Source: Alphaproteobacteria bacterium
Lineage (GTDB): Bacteria > Pseudomonadota > Alphaproteobacteria > Acetobacterales > Acetobacteraceae
Reading direction: 5' to 3'
DNA: 24,069 nt
NCBI GenBank assembly: GCA_013298245.1
Contig: JAAFHD010000005.1
Coordinates: 1 to 24,069, forward strand
Notes under the pieces: generated by a model
Seen by the model: only the letters and a program-made list of their open reading frames with translations
The model's database searches: none
Told to the model about the DNA's origin: nothing
Made by a program: the position numbers and the translations under genes
In this document: piece after piece, positions 1 to 6,706 of the stretch
Layout of the letters: each line of letters starts with the position of its first letter
How positions within the stretch are numbered: position 1 is the stretch's first letter

Positions 1-45
1 GCAATATCGATTCGCACAAAGACACGGTAACCGAAAGTGAAATCC

Positions 46-276
46 ATGTCGGATCACAACGATGTGCCCGAAAAAACCCTCGATATCACCACCGAGACTT
101 GTCCGATGACGTTTGTTCGGACACGAATCGCGTTGGATCGCATGAATTCAGGTGAAATCCTGGAGGTGCTGTATCGTGGCGACGAACCGGCCCGCAATCT
201 GCCGCAAACCGCAACAGAACAGGGTCACCAGGTGTTACTGCACACGGAAGGCCGCCTTTTGATCAGGAAATGTTGA
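46..276 (+). CDS. TusA-family sulfurtransferase
   Basis: This is a 76-aa protein of the TusA/SirA/YeeD family, small cytosolic carriers that hold sulfur as a cysteine persulfide for tRNA thiolation or other sulfur transfer. The conserved N-terminal Cys-Pro pair is present (ETCPMTFVRTRIALDRM, Cys19-Pro20 from the ATG at 46). The usual CPxP reads CPMT here, a variant I recall from many alphaproteobacterial members. The length fits the family (about 75-80 aa). An in-frame GTG at 37 could add three residues; I prefer the ATG because the family motif then sits at its usual distance from the N-terminus. Neither start has a strong Shine-Dalgarno. The 3' end overlaps the convergent acetyltransferase gene by 14 bp. 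The exact sulfur acceptor cannot be read from the sequence. Confidence 0.85.
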   Translation: MSDHNDVPEKTLDITTETCPMTFVRTRIALDRMNSGEILEVLYRGDEPARNLPQTATEQGHQVLLHTEGRLLIRKC

Positions 277-664
277 GGCGCAATACCAGCGCGTCCTCTC
301 CGCTGGCGTAATAGGCACGCCGGCGGCCCGATTCGGCGAATCCGAAGCCCTGATAAAGCGCCAATGCCGGCCCGTTGCTGGCCGCAACCTCCAGCCACAT
401 GGTGCGCGCACCCAGCTTGATAACGCTCACGATTCCGTGAGTTAACAAACCCCGCGCAATGCCCCGCCGGCGCGCCACAGGGTGCACGGCCAGCGTCAGC
501 ACCTCCGCCTCATCCGCCGCCACGCGCGCCAGCAGGAAGCCTTGCGCATCGGTGGTGGCGAAGCAGCCAGGCATCGCCAGCAATTCGGTGATGGCGCGCG
601 CATCCCAGGCCTCGGCGGGCGGAAAGGCGGCGGCGTGGATCGCGGCCATCTCGGCCGGGCTCAT
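263..664 (-). CDS. rimI: GNAT N-acetyltransferase, RimI-like
   Basis: A 133-aa GNAT-fold protein, probably the RimI-type N-alpha-acetyltransferase that modifies ribosomal protein S18 and other N-termini using acetyl-CoA. The acetyl-CoA binding loop is visible as VHPVARRRGIARGLL (about residues 60-74, R-x-x-G-x-A type), followed by the motif B region LEVAASNGPALALYQGFGF (about 91-109). The frame stays open further upstream, but the start at 664 is chosen because the family domain begins there and its ATG overlaps the TGA of tsaB by 4 nt (ATGA). Adjacency to tsaB is a common rimI arrangement and supports the name. The same fold is used for many substrates, so RimI function is an inference from context plus similarity. 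Confidence 0.85.
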   Translation of the reverse strand: MSPAEMAAIHAAAFPPAEAWDARAITELLAMPGCFATTDAQGFLLARVAADEAEVLTLAVHPVARRRGIARGLLTHGIVSVIKLGARTMWLEVAASNGPALALYQGFGFAESGRRRAYYASGEDALVLRLNIS

Positions 665-1248
665 GTGGTGGCCGGCGGGTCGATGTAGAGCGGCGACGCA
701 TCGCGCCGCGCGGGGGCCAGTGCTACACCCAGCGCATCGGCTGCGCGCGCGGCCCCCAGCATGGCGCGCGCGCCGCGTGCCAGCAGCCGAGCCGCGGCGC
801 GCGGCGCCGCATCGCCCAGCAACAGCACCGGCCCGGGCGGCAAGGGCAGTGCGGATTCGTCGCAGGCCAGGGGCGCCTCGCCCGGCAACTCCAAAAAAAT
901 GCGGCCGCGCTTGTTGTCGATCGCGACCCACACAGCCCAGCCAGGCGGCGGCGGTTCCTGCGCCGCCAACGCCTCGCCGGTGGAAACACCCCAAAGCGGC
1001 ACGCCGCGCGCCGCCGCAATGCCGGCGGCCAGCGCGATGCCCGCGCGCAAGCCGGTGAAACCGCCTGGCCCCACGCCGACCGCGACGCCATCAATCGCCG
1101 CCTGGCCCAGCACCTCGGCCGCCAGCACGGGCAGCAGGGTGGCGTGGCCGCGCGCCGCATCGCGCGCCGCGTGCGCCAGCACGACGCCGTTTTCCACCAG
1201 CGCGGCGGAACACCGCGCACCTGCGGATTCCAGCGCCAGCACCCGCAT
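661..1248 (-). CDS. tsaB: tRNA t6A biosynthesis protein TsaB
   Basis: A 195-aa ASKHA-fold protein, the TsaB (YeaZ) partner that with TsaD and TsaE transfers threonylcarbamoyl to A37 of ANN-decoding tRNAs. The diagnostic motif GVGPGGFTGLRAGIALAAG (about residues 58-76) is present, as is the N-terminal strand MRVLALESA. An open frame continues 59 codons upstream into xthA; the ATG at 1248 is chosen because it gives the family N-terminus and overlaps the xthA TAA by one base (TAATG), a typical translational coupling. The gene is the fourth in the aroA-cmk-xthA-tsaB-rimI run. At 195 aa it is a little shorter than E. coli TsaB, and the C-terminal half is Ala/Arg-rich and less conserved, as is usual in this family. 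Confidence 0.9.
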   Translation of the reverse strand: MRVLALESAGARCSAALVENGVVLAHAARDAARGHATLLPVLAAEVLGQAAIDGVAVGVGPGGFTGLRAGIALAAGIAAARGVPLWGVSTGEALAAQEPPPPGWAVWVAIDNKRGRIFLELPGEAPLACDESALPLPPGPVLLLGDAAPRAAARLLARGARAMLGAARAADALGVALAPARRDASPLYIDPPATT

Positions 1249-2054
1249 TACAGCTTCAATTCCACCATGGTCGGCACGTGGTCCGACGCCTTTTCCCAGC
1301 CGCGCGCGGCCTTCAGGATGGTGTGCGACTTCAAGGCCGGTGCCAGGTCGGGGCTGACCCAGATATGGTCCAGCCGCCGGCCGCGATCGGCCGCTTCCCA
1401 GTCGCGCGCGCGGTACGACCACCATGTGTAGAGTTTCTGCTCGGCGGGCACGAAATGGCGCAGCGCGTCATGCCATGCGCCGGCCTTCTGCCAGGCGGCG
1501 ATGGCCTCCACCTCGACCGGCGTGTGCGACACCACATCGAGCAACTGCTTGTGCGACCACACATCATGTTCCAGCGGCGCGATGTTCAGATCCCCCAGCA
1601 GCACGCGGCGCGGGGCCTTGGCGCGCTTGGCCCACCAGGCGGTTTGTTCGGCGACATAATCCAACTTGTGCGCGAATTTCGGATTGGCCTCGCGGTCGGC
1701 GATATCGCCGCCTGCGGGCACGTAGCAATTGTGGATGTCGATCGGGCCGGAGGCGTGGTCGAGGCGCACGGCGATATGCCGGCAATCGCCCTTCCCCACC
1801 CAATCCGGCATGTCCGGCAGCACGGTGATGGGCAGGCGCGAGAGCACGGCCACGCCGTTGTAACCCTTCATGCCGGTCATCGCGATGTGGCGGAAACCCA
1901 GGCCACGCAGTTCTTCCAGCGGGAAGTGCTCGTCGGGGCATTTGGTTTCCTGCAGGCACAGCACATCGGGCTTCAGCGCGGCCTTGATCTCCGCGATCAG
2001 CGGCCAGCGCAGGCGGACGGAATTGATGTTCCAGGTGGCGATGCGAAGCGGCAT
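1248..2054 (-). CDS. xthA: Exodeoxyribonuclease III (AP endonuclease)
   Basis: A 268-aa ExoIII of the endonuclease/exonuclease/phosphatase fold, which cuts 5' of abasic sites and acts as a 3'-5' exonuclease and 3' phosphatase in base-excision repair. All catalytic positions known from E. coli ExoIII can be placed: Asn9 (TWNINSVR), Glu36 (LQETKCPD), Tyr111 (NCYVPAGGD), Asp155 and Asn157 (LLGDLNIAP), Asp229 (RRLDHIWVS) and His259 (SDHVPTMVE). The length equals that of the E. coli enzyme. It starts 12 nt downstream of the cmk stop and overlaps tsaB by one base, so it is probably co-transcribed with aroA and cmk. In many alphaproteobacteria rpsA follows cmk; here that slot is occupied by this repair gene. 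Confidence 0.95.
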   Translation of the reverse strand: MPLRIATWNINSVRLRWPLIAEIKAALKPDVLCLQETKCPDEHFPLEELRGLGFRHIAMTGMKGYNGVAVLSRLPITVLPDMPDWVGKGDCRHIAVRLDHASGPIDIHNCYVPAGGDIADREANPKFAHKLDYVAEQTAWWAKRAKAPRRVLLGDLNIAPLEHDVWSHKQLLDVVSHTPVEVEAIAAWQKAGAWHDALRHFVPAEQKLYTWWSYRARDWEAADRGRRLDHIWVSPDLAPALKSHTILKAARGWEKASDHVPTMVELKL

Positions 2055-2066
2055 TTTTGCGGGTCC

Positions 2067-2705
2067 CTATCCGGCGTTCAGGCGCGGCGCCAGCAATGCC
2101 ATCGCGGCGCTGAACGCGGCGTCAGCATCCAGCGCGGAGGTATCCAGCAGCAACGCGTCATCGGCCGGCTTCAGCGGCGCCACCGGGCGGTTGGCATCCT
2201 GCGCGTCGCGGTCGCGGATTTCGGCCAGGACCTGCGCGTAGTCGGCGGCGATGCCGCGGCCTTCCAGCTCGCGATGGCGGCGGGCGGCGCGCACGGAGGG
2301 GCTGGCGGTGACGAACAGCTTGGCGGTGGCGTCGGGGAAGATGACGGTGCCGATGTCGCGCCCATCCATCACGGCACCTTGCGCGCGGCCGAAGCGGCGC
2401 TGGAAATCCAGCAGGGCGGCGCGCACGGCGGGCATGGCGGCGACAGCACTGGCGGCCATGTCGGCGATCGGGCCACGCAGGTCTGGGCGGTCGAGGTCGG
2501 CGGGCGTCAGCGCCTGCGCCGCTTGCAGGGCGAGCGCGGCGTCGCGCGGGTCAGCACCCGCGTCCAGCACGCGCCGGCCAACCGCGCGATACAGCAGCCC
2601 GGTATCCATATAGGGCAGCGCGTATGCCGCAGCGAGCCTGCGCGCCAGCGTGCCCTTCCCCGCCGCCGCGGGGCCATCCACCGCAATGATCACAGCGGCA
2701 CCCAT
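2067..2705 (-). CDS. cmk: (d)CMP kinase
   Basis: A 212-aa cytidylate kinase that phosphorylates CMP and dCMP with ATP in pyrimidine salvage and nucleotide recycling. The P-loop [11 protein letters not shown] lies at residues 11-21, and the NMP-binding and lid landmarks follow ([25 protein letters not shown], and the Arg-rich RAARRHREL). The length is within the family's usual 210-230 aa. The ATG at 2705 shares one base with the TGA of aroA, a fused stop-start, so it is translationally coupled to aroA. The aroA-cmk pairing is a widely conserved bacterial arrangement, which strengthens both calls. Confidence 0.95.
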   Translation of the reverse strand: MGAAVIIAVDGPAAAGKGTLARRLAAAYALPYMDTGLLYRAVGRRVLDAGADPRDAALALQAAQALTPADLDRPDLRGPIADMAASAVAAMPAVRAALLDFQRRFGRAQGAVMDGRDIGTVIFPDATAKLFVTASPSVRAARRHRELEGRGIAADYAQVLAEIRDRDAQDANRPVAPLKPADDALLLDTSALDADAAFSAAMALLAPRLNAG

Positions 2706-4042
2706 CAGGCGATCACGGTTGCCCCGGCGGCCTGGTTCATCAGCGCCGCGAAGCCGGGGAAAGACGTGTCGATGAAGCCGCCATCATCGACGCCCATGCC
2801 ATCACGCGCGGCCAGGCCCGCGACCAGGCCGGACATCGCCAGGCGGTGGTCCATATGGGTGGTGACGATGCCACCGCCGGGAAGCGCGCCACCATGGACG
2901 ATCAGGTCATCGCCATCGATGGCGCAGCGCGCGCCGGCCGCTTGCAGCATGGCGTGGGTGCCGGCCAGGCGGTCGCTTTCCTTCACGCGCAATTCCTTCA
3001 GGCCGCGCATGCGCGTGGTGCCGATGGCCGCGGCGGCGACAACAGCGAGGATGGGGTATTCGTCGATCATGCTGGGCGCGCGTTCGGGCGGCACGTCCAC
3101 GCCGCGCAGCGCGCCCGCGCGGATGCGCAGGTCGGCGACGGGTTCGCCGCCTTCCAGGCGCGGGTTCAGGGTGGTGATGTCCGCGCCCATCTCCAGCAGC
3201 GTGGTGAAGATGCCCGCGCGCAGCGGGTTCATGCCGACATGTTCGATGATGATGTCGCTGCCCGGCACCAGCAGCGCGGCGGCGGCCAGGAAGGCGGCCG
3301 AGGACGGGTCGCCGGGGACGGTGACGGGGGCGGCGATCAGCTCGGGCTGGCCGGTCAGTTCAATGATGCGGCCATGGCCTTGGGTGGTGACGTGAACGGT
3401 GGCGCCGAAATGGCGCAGCATGTTTTCGGTGTGGTCGCGGGTGGCTTCCGCTTCGATCACGCGCGTGGTGCCGCGCGCGCAGAGGCCGGCCAGCAGGCAG
3501 GCCGACTTCACCTGGGCGGAGGCGACGGGGACGGTATAGTCCAGCGGCAAGGGCGTGGCCGCACCCTGGACAGATAGGGGCAGGCGCCCGCCGTCACGCG
3601 TGGCGAATCGGGCGCCGGTGGCGGCGAGCGGTTCGGTCACGCGCTTCATCGGGCGGCGGCGGAGCGAGGCATCGCCGGTCATCACGGCAAACAGGGGGTG
3701 GCCGGCCAGCAGGCCGCAGATCAGCCGCGCGGCGGTGCCGGAATTGCCCATGTCCAGCACATCGGCGGGTTCGGTCAGGCCGCCTATGCCGCGGCCGGCG
3801 ACGCGCCAGCGGCCAGGGGCCAGGTGGTCCACCGTGGCGCCCAGCAAGCGCATGGCCGCGGCGGTGCGCAGCACGTCCTCGCCTTCCAGCAGGCCTTCTA
3901 TATGTGTGGTGCCGATCGCCAGCGCGCCGAACATCAGCGCGCGGTGGGAGATGGACTTGTCACCCGCCACGCGGAAGGTGCCACAGAGGGGTTGCGCAGG
4001 GGGCGTCGCGCGCAAGGGACGCGGGGCGTGGGCACTGGTCAT
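2705..4042 (-). CDS. aroA: 3-phosphoshikimate 1-carboxyvinyltransferase (EPSP synthase)
   Basis: A 445-aa EPSP synthase, sixth step of the shikimate pathway, joining shikimate-3-phosphate and phosphoenolpyruvate. Visible landmarks are [16 protein letters not shown] (from residue 27), [12 protein letters not shown] (96-107), [37 protein letters not shown] with the catalytic Asp, [11 protein letters not shown] and [15 protein letters not shown]. Across its length ([26 protein letters not shown] segments) it resembles the class II enzymes typified by Agrobacterium CP4. At the position where CP4 has the alanine linked to glyphosate tolerance (NAAT) this protein has glycine (Gly102, NSGT). It is the first gene of a minus-strand run and is divergent from the FYDLN gene, 60 bp away. 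I see no strong Shine-Dalgarno before its ATG. Confidence 0.96.
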   Translation of the reverse strand: MTSAHAPRPLRATPPAQPLCGTFRVAGDKSISHRALMFGALAIGTTHIEGLLEGEDVLRTAAAMRLLGATVDHLAPGRWRVAGRGIGGLTEPADVLDMGNSGTAARLICGLLAGHPLFAVMTGDASLRRRPMKRVTEPLAATGARFATRDGGRLPLSVQGAATPLPLDYTVPVASAQVKSACLLAGLCARGTTRVIEAEATRDHTENMLRHFGATVHVTTQGHGRIIELTGQPELIAAPVTVPGDPSSAAFLAAAALLVPGSDIIIEHVGMNPLRAGIFTTLLEMGADITTLNPRLEGGEPVADLRIRAGALRGVDVPPERAPSMIDEYPILAVVAAAAIGTTRMRGLKELRVKESDRLAGTHAMLQAAGARCAIDGDDLIVHGGALPGGGIVTTHMDHRLAMSGLVAGLAARDGMGVDDGGFIDTSFPGFAALMNQAAGATVIA

Positions 4043-4053
4043 GGGGCGCTGGT

Positions 4054-4085
4054 TTGACAGGGGGGCAGGCGCATGGCAATGCGCC
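4054..4085. promoter_or_regulatory. Divergent spacer: candidate -35 box and perfect inverted repeat
   Basis: The 60-bp spacer between divergent aroA and the FYDLN gene contains a consensus TTGACA (4054-4059, + strand) and, just downstream, a perfect inverted repeat GGCGCAT-GGCA-ATGCGCC (4068-4085, 7-bp arms). No good -10 hexamer lies at the usual spacing (the best is CAATGC at 4077-4082, inside the repeat). The repeat could be an operator shared by both directions or a short leader hairpin for the rightward transcript. Function is inferred from position only. Confidence 0.35.
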
Positions 4086-4102
4086 GCACCTTTTGAATAG
4101 AT

Positions 4103-4435
4103 ATGGTGCGGATGGCGATGGCTGAGCTTGGATCGAAGCGGACCTGCGTGTCATGCGGCGCGCGGTTTTATGACCTGGGTCGCGCGCCCGCGACCTGCCC
4201 GAAATGCGGCACCGAACAGCCGGCGGAACAGCCGCGCCTGAAGCGCGCGGCCGCGCCGGTGGAAGACAAGGTGAAGAAGCGCGTGGGGGCGGCGCCGGAG
4301 GCCGAAACCGACGAAGTGGAACTGGAGGACGTCGAGGGCGACGACGCCGCGCTGGCGGAGGACGACCTGGAAGACGAGGACGAGGCTATCGAGGCGGAGA
4401 TCGAGGTCGAGGCCGAGCGCGACGAGGAGAACTAG
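4103..4435 (+). CDS. FYDLN acid-domain protein (TIGR02300-type)
   Basis: A 110-aa protein with an N-terminal zinc ribbon (TCVSCG ... TCPKCG) around the signature FYDLG (FYDLN in most members), followed by a strongly acidic tail of Glu/Asp runs ending the protein. This matches the alphaproteobacterial FYDLN-acid family (TIGR02300), whose biochemical role is unknown. The family location next to aroA-cmk is typical. The start is uncertain: ATG codons at 4103, 4112 and 4118 are all in frame and none has a strong Shine-Dalgarno; ATG 4118 ([10 protein letters not shown]) would match family N-termini best. The charged tail suggests a nucleic-acid mimic or protein-binding segment, but that is a guess. 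It ends 24 bp before a strong terminator. Confidence 0.88.
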   Translation: MVRMAMAELGSKRTCVSCGARFYDLGRAPATCPKCGTEQPAEQPRLKRAAAPVEDKVKKRVGAAPEAETDEVELEDVEGDDAALAEDDLEDEDEAIEAEIEVEAERDEEN

Positions 4436-4459
4436 GCGCGCGACCTGGTTGGGGTTTTC

Positions 4460-4491
4460 AAGCGGCGGGCCGAAGGGTCCGCCGCTTTTTT
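4460..4491 (+). terminator. Rho-independent terminator
   Basis: A 12-bp stem (one G-T wobble) at 4460-4471 and 4476-4487 with a GAAG tetraloop is followed by a T run to 4491. It ends the FYDLN gene and insulates ctrA. The inverted A run is absent on the other side, so it should work rightward. Confidence 0.93.
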
Positions 4492-4534
4492 GTTGCGCGG
4501 CGCGGCGCAGCGTGTCAGTTCACGGGATGTTCGC

Positions 4535-4651
4535 GATTCGCGCGACAATGTGAGGGAAAAATCTCTTTCTTAAGACGATAAATACAACTTTTCGGTGTAG
4601 ACGCTACACGCATAGGTAGTATTATCGGGTCCACGGAAGCCAAAAGGACCC
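4535..4651 (+). promoter_or_regulatory. ctrA upstream control region
   Basis: The 165-bp spacer before ctrA is AT-richer than its surroundings. It holds a GANTC site (GATTC, 4535-4539, the CcrM methylation motif of alphaproteobacteria), a single TTAA half-site (4570-4573; the partner half reads AATA, so not a full CtrA box), and a perfect inverted repeat GTGTAG-acg-CTACAC (4595-4609). The repeat overlaps the -35 of a candidate sigma-70 promoter, TAGACG (4598-4603), 16-bp spacer, TATTAT (4620-4625). GGGTCC (4627-4632) can pair with GGACCC (4646-4651), covering part of the Shine-Dalgarno AAAAGGA (4642-4648). These are sequence observations; regulatory use is inferred from what is known of ctrA in Caulobacter. 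Confidence 0.45.
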
Positions 4652-4656
4652 CCGCC

Positions 4657-5391
4657 ATGCGCATTCTCCTCGCTGAAGATGACCGGACCATTGCCAAGGG
4701 CGTCACCTACGTCCTGCAACAGGCACGCATGGTCGTGGACCTGGCCGAAACCGGCGCAGAGGCCATGGAACTGGCCAAACTCTATGACTACGACGCCATC
4801 ATCCTGGACGTGATGCTGCCCGATATCGAAGGCTATGAGGTGGTGCGCCGCCTGCGCTCCGCGCGGAAGGACAGCCCGGTGCTGATGCTCTCGGCGCAGA
4901 ACCGCGCCCAGGCGAAAATCCGCGGCCTGCAGGCCGGTGCGGATGACTACCTGGCCAAGCCCTTCGACCCGGAGGAACTGGTGGCCCGCGTGCAGGCGAT
5001 CATCCGCCGCTCCAAGGGCTTCAGCCATTCCCGCGTGGATATCCAGGGTGTGACGATGGACCTGGCCGCGCGTGAGGCCCTGGTGCAGGGCGCCCCGGTC
5101 AACCTGACCAGCAAGGAATACGCCATCCTGGAACTGCTGGTGATGCGCCGTGGCGCGGTGCTGTCGAAGGAAAACTTCCTGGACCACCTCTATGGCGGCA
5201 TGGACGAGCCCGACGCCAAGATCATCGATGTCTTCATCTGCAAGCTGCGCAAGAAACTGGCGCAGGCGGGGGTGGACAGCCTGATCGGCACCGTCTGGGG
5301 CCGCGGCTATATCGTGCGCGATGCGGCGGCCGGCCTGCCGCGCCTGCCGGCCGCAGCGCCGCGGGACAGGCTGGAAAGCCGGGTGGCATAA
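4657..5391 (+). CDS. ctrA: CtrA-family cell-cycle response regulator
   Basis: A 244-aa OmpR-type response regulator. The receiver domain (about 1-118) has the acidic pair LAEDD, phosphoacceptor Asp51 (IILDVMLP), Ser79 and Lys101 (AKPFD). The C-terminal winged helix carries the segment LYGGMDEPDAKIIDVFICK and GTVWGRGYIVRD, nearly identical to CtrA of Caulobacter and its relatives, where CtrA controls replication, division, motility and often gene transfer agents. A good Shine-Dalgarno (AAAAGGA) lies 8 nt before the ATG. The receiver is more divergent than the DNA-binding domain, and the C-terminus ends RVA rather than the AA degron used for ClpXP proteolysis in Caulobacter, after an Ala/Pro/Arg-rich extension. 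It could be a CtrA paralogue if the genome has a second copy. Confidence 0.88.
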   Translation: MRILLAEDDRTIAKGVTYVLQQARMVVDLAETGAEAMELAKLYDYDAIILDVMLPDIEGYEVVRRLRSARKDSPVLMLSAQNRAQAKIRGLQAGADDYLAKPFDPEELVARVQAIIRRSKGFSHSRVDIQGVTMDLAAREALVQGAPVNLTSKEYAILELLVMRRGAVLSKENFLDHLYGGMDEPDAKIIDVFICKLRKKLAQAGVDSLIGTVWGRGYIVRDAAAGLPRLPAAAPRDRLESRVA

Positions 5392-5408
5392 GGCGCGCTT
5401 GCGACATA

Positions 5409-5432
5409 TTCGGCGCCTGGAAGGGCGCCGAA
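5409..5432 (+). terminator. Candidate ctrA terminator hairpin
   Basis: A perfect 9-bp inverted repeat, TTCGGCGCC (5409-5417) and GGCGCCGAA (5424-5432), with a 6-nt loop, begins 18 nt after the ctrA stop. It lacks a clear T run, so it may be a weak or Rho-assisted terminator, or an mRNA-stabilising hairpin. A second hairpin (CAGGCGC 5474-5480 with GCGCCTG 5490-5496) follows about 40 nt later. Confidence 0.5.
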
Positions 5433-5439
5433 CTGCCTT

Positions 5440-5463
5440 ACTATCTTACCATCTTGCTATCTT
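5440..5463. repeat. Three tandem imperfect 8-mers
   Basis: ACTATCTT (5440-5447), ACCATCTT (5448-5455) and GCTATCTT (5456-5463) are head-to-tail 8-bp units sharing the core ATCTT, placed between the two hairpins downstream of ctrA. The pattern could be a protein-binding array or a slippage product; the sequence does not decide. Confidence 0.6.
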
Positions 5464-5559
5464 TCTGGCGCAGCAGGCGCTCCCGGGGGGCGCCTGGCTG
5501 GGTTGCGGATGCGGTTGTCGAAACAGCCTTGGCGGGATAGCAGCCGGCGGCGAAAAAGT

Positions 5560-5714
5560 CAATATTTTCCTATCTGTGTCCGCCCGGCATGTGTCGAATT
5601 CAATGAATATTGATCCGCTCAATCACTATTGATTGATACGATAATTCTGATCACCTATTGAATATGTGAACTACAATACCGTGAATCCCAGCACGAAATC
5701 ACTATTCGAGTGAT
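5560..5714 (+). promoter_or_regulatory. AT-rich control region upstream of the tail-like cluster
   Basis: The 5392-5726 spacer has no convincing gene. Its right half is markedly AT-rich for this genome and packed with dyads: TCAAT-gaat-ATTGA (5600-5613), TCAATCA-ctat-TGATTGA (5619-5636) and ATCACT-attcg-AGTGAT (5698-5714). The first two share the TCAAT/ATTGA half-site and their centres are 21 bp apart, two helical turns. A candidate promoter is TTGATA (5633-5638), 17-bp spacer, TATTGA (5656-5661), its -35 touching the second dyad. A GANTC site (GAATC) is at 5683-5687. This reads as an operator/promoter region for the cluster that follows; the regulator is unknown. Confidence 0.5.
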
Positions 5715-5771
5715 GCGCACACCACCGTGCACTGTCTAGGCTCAGCCCCGACACCCCCCGGTCGGATGCCC

Positions 5772-6692
5772 ATGAGCTTCACCAATGCCACCCTGCTGCG
5801 CATGCCGACCGAAGCCGGTCGCACCACCATGCTGGACCAGGTGGCACTTGCGCAGATGGCCGAAGCCGGTTTCGACCTGACGCTCGACCCCCTGCAAGGC
5901 CCTTATGCGCTGGCGGTCGAAGGCACTGATCTTGGCATCGAGGTCTCGCCCCCCGTCACGCTGGAAGCCATGGCCCATCTGCCAGGCGCGCCCACCCCCA
6001 CCGAATTGCGCGGCACCATCCACGGCCTTCGCGGCGCCGCGCCATTGCGCGCGGAAGGCATGTGGCGCGCCGAGATCATCGCCCGCCGCGTCCCCCAGGA
6101 CAGCGTGATCGAAACCGCCCTGCCCGCCTTCGCCGCCCCCGACCTGGACCGCGCCATCATCGCAGCCCAGGGCGCACTGCCCGCCGCGCCGGCCGCGCTG
6201 GAGGCCGCGCGCCGGCAGGAACTGATCGCGCGCATCGGCGCCGCCATGACGCGCCCTGCCCTGTTCGATGACGCCGCCCTGCAGCGCCTGCTGGATGCCG
6301 CAGGCCAGCCGGATGTGGCCGGGCTGCTGGCCACACGCGGCGGCACGTCATTGGGTGCGGTGCGCCTGCGATTCTCAGCCCCCCCCGCCGGCCCACCCGT
6401 GCCGGTGCGCCTGCCGGTTACCATCCTGGTGCTGGTGCGCGACGCCGTGCCGCCGCTGGCCGCTTTCCTGTCCGAAGCGCGCGCCTTGCGTGAACACCTC
6501 TCGCGCGATGCCGCCCTGCTGCCGCCGCCAGCCCCCTTGCGCCGCCGCGCCCAGCTTTTGCCGCTGCTGGTCGTGCCCGCCGCCACCTTCGACACGCCGG
6601 GCTTCCCCGGTGCCGACCCCGCGCAGCGCCGCGCGGCCGCCGGCGAATTCCTGGCGCGCGAGGCGATCGGCCTCGCCCTCTCGCCCCCATAG
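5772..6692 (+). CDS. Leader protein of tail-like cluster, unknown function
   Basis: A 306-aa protein just upstream of the sheath gene. I do not recognise a family. It is Ala/Pro/Leu-rich, without signal peptide or clear membrane helix; a hydrophobic strand pattern (VRLPVTILVLVRDAVPPL) lies in the second half, followed by an Arg-rich helix region and a short Pro ending. The frame is open from GTG 5727, with in-frame ATGs at 5766 and 5772; I choose 5772 (MSFTNATLL), as the extra N-terminal residues look non-conserved, but no start has a strong Shine-Dalgarno. It stops 14 nt before the sheath gene on the same strand. By position it might be a cap, terminator or sheath-associated protein (eCIS loci need a Pvc16/Afp16-type cap), but no motif shows this. 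Confidence 0.75.
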   Translation: MSFTNATLLRMPTEAGRTTMLDQVALAQMAEAGFDLTLDPLQGPYALAVEGTDLGIEVSPPVTLEAMAHLPGAPTPTELRGTIHGLRGAAPLRAEGMWRAEIIARRVPQDSVIETALPAFAAPDLDRAIIAAQGALPAAPAALEAARRQELIARIGAAMTRPALFDDAALQRLLDAAGQPDVAGLLATRGGTSLGAVRLRFSAPPAGPPVPVRLPVTILVLVRDAVPPLAAFLSEARALREHLSRDAALLPPPAPLRRRAQLLPLLVVPAATFDTPGFPGADPAQRRAAAGEFLAREAIGLALSPP

Positions 6693-6706
6693 AAAGGAAC
6701 CACCCG

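Noticed and set aside
1278..3395. 705-codon open frame on the plus strand
   Set aside because: Lies opposite xthA, cmk and aroA, all with clear catalytic motifs on the minus strand; composition is that of a shadow frame.
4570..4585. Full CtrA binding box (TTAA-N7-TTAA) upstream of ctrA
   Set aside because: Only the first half-site is intact; the second half reads AATA, so autoregulation by this site is not supported.
5321..5632. 103-codon open frame in the spacer after ctrA
   Set aside because: It starts inside ctrA and runs through two hairpins and the tandem 8-mers, has no ribosome binding site and no family resemblance.
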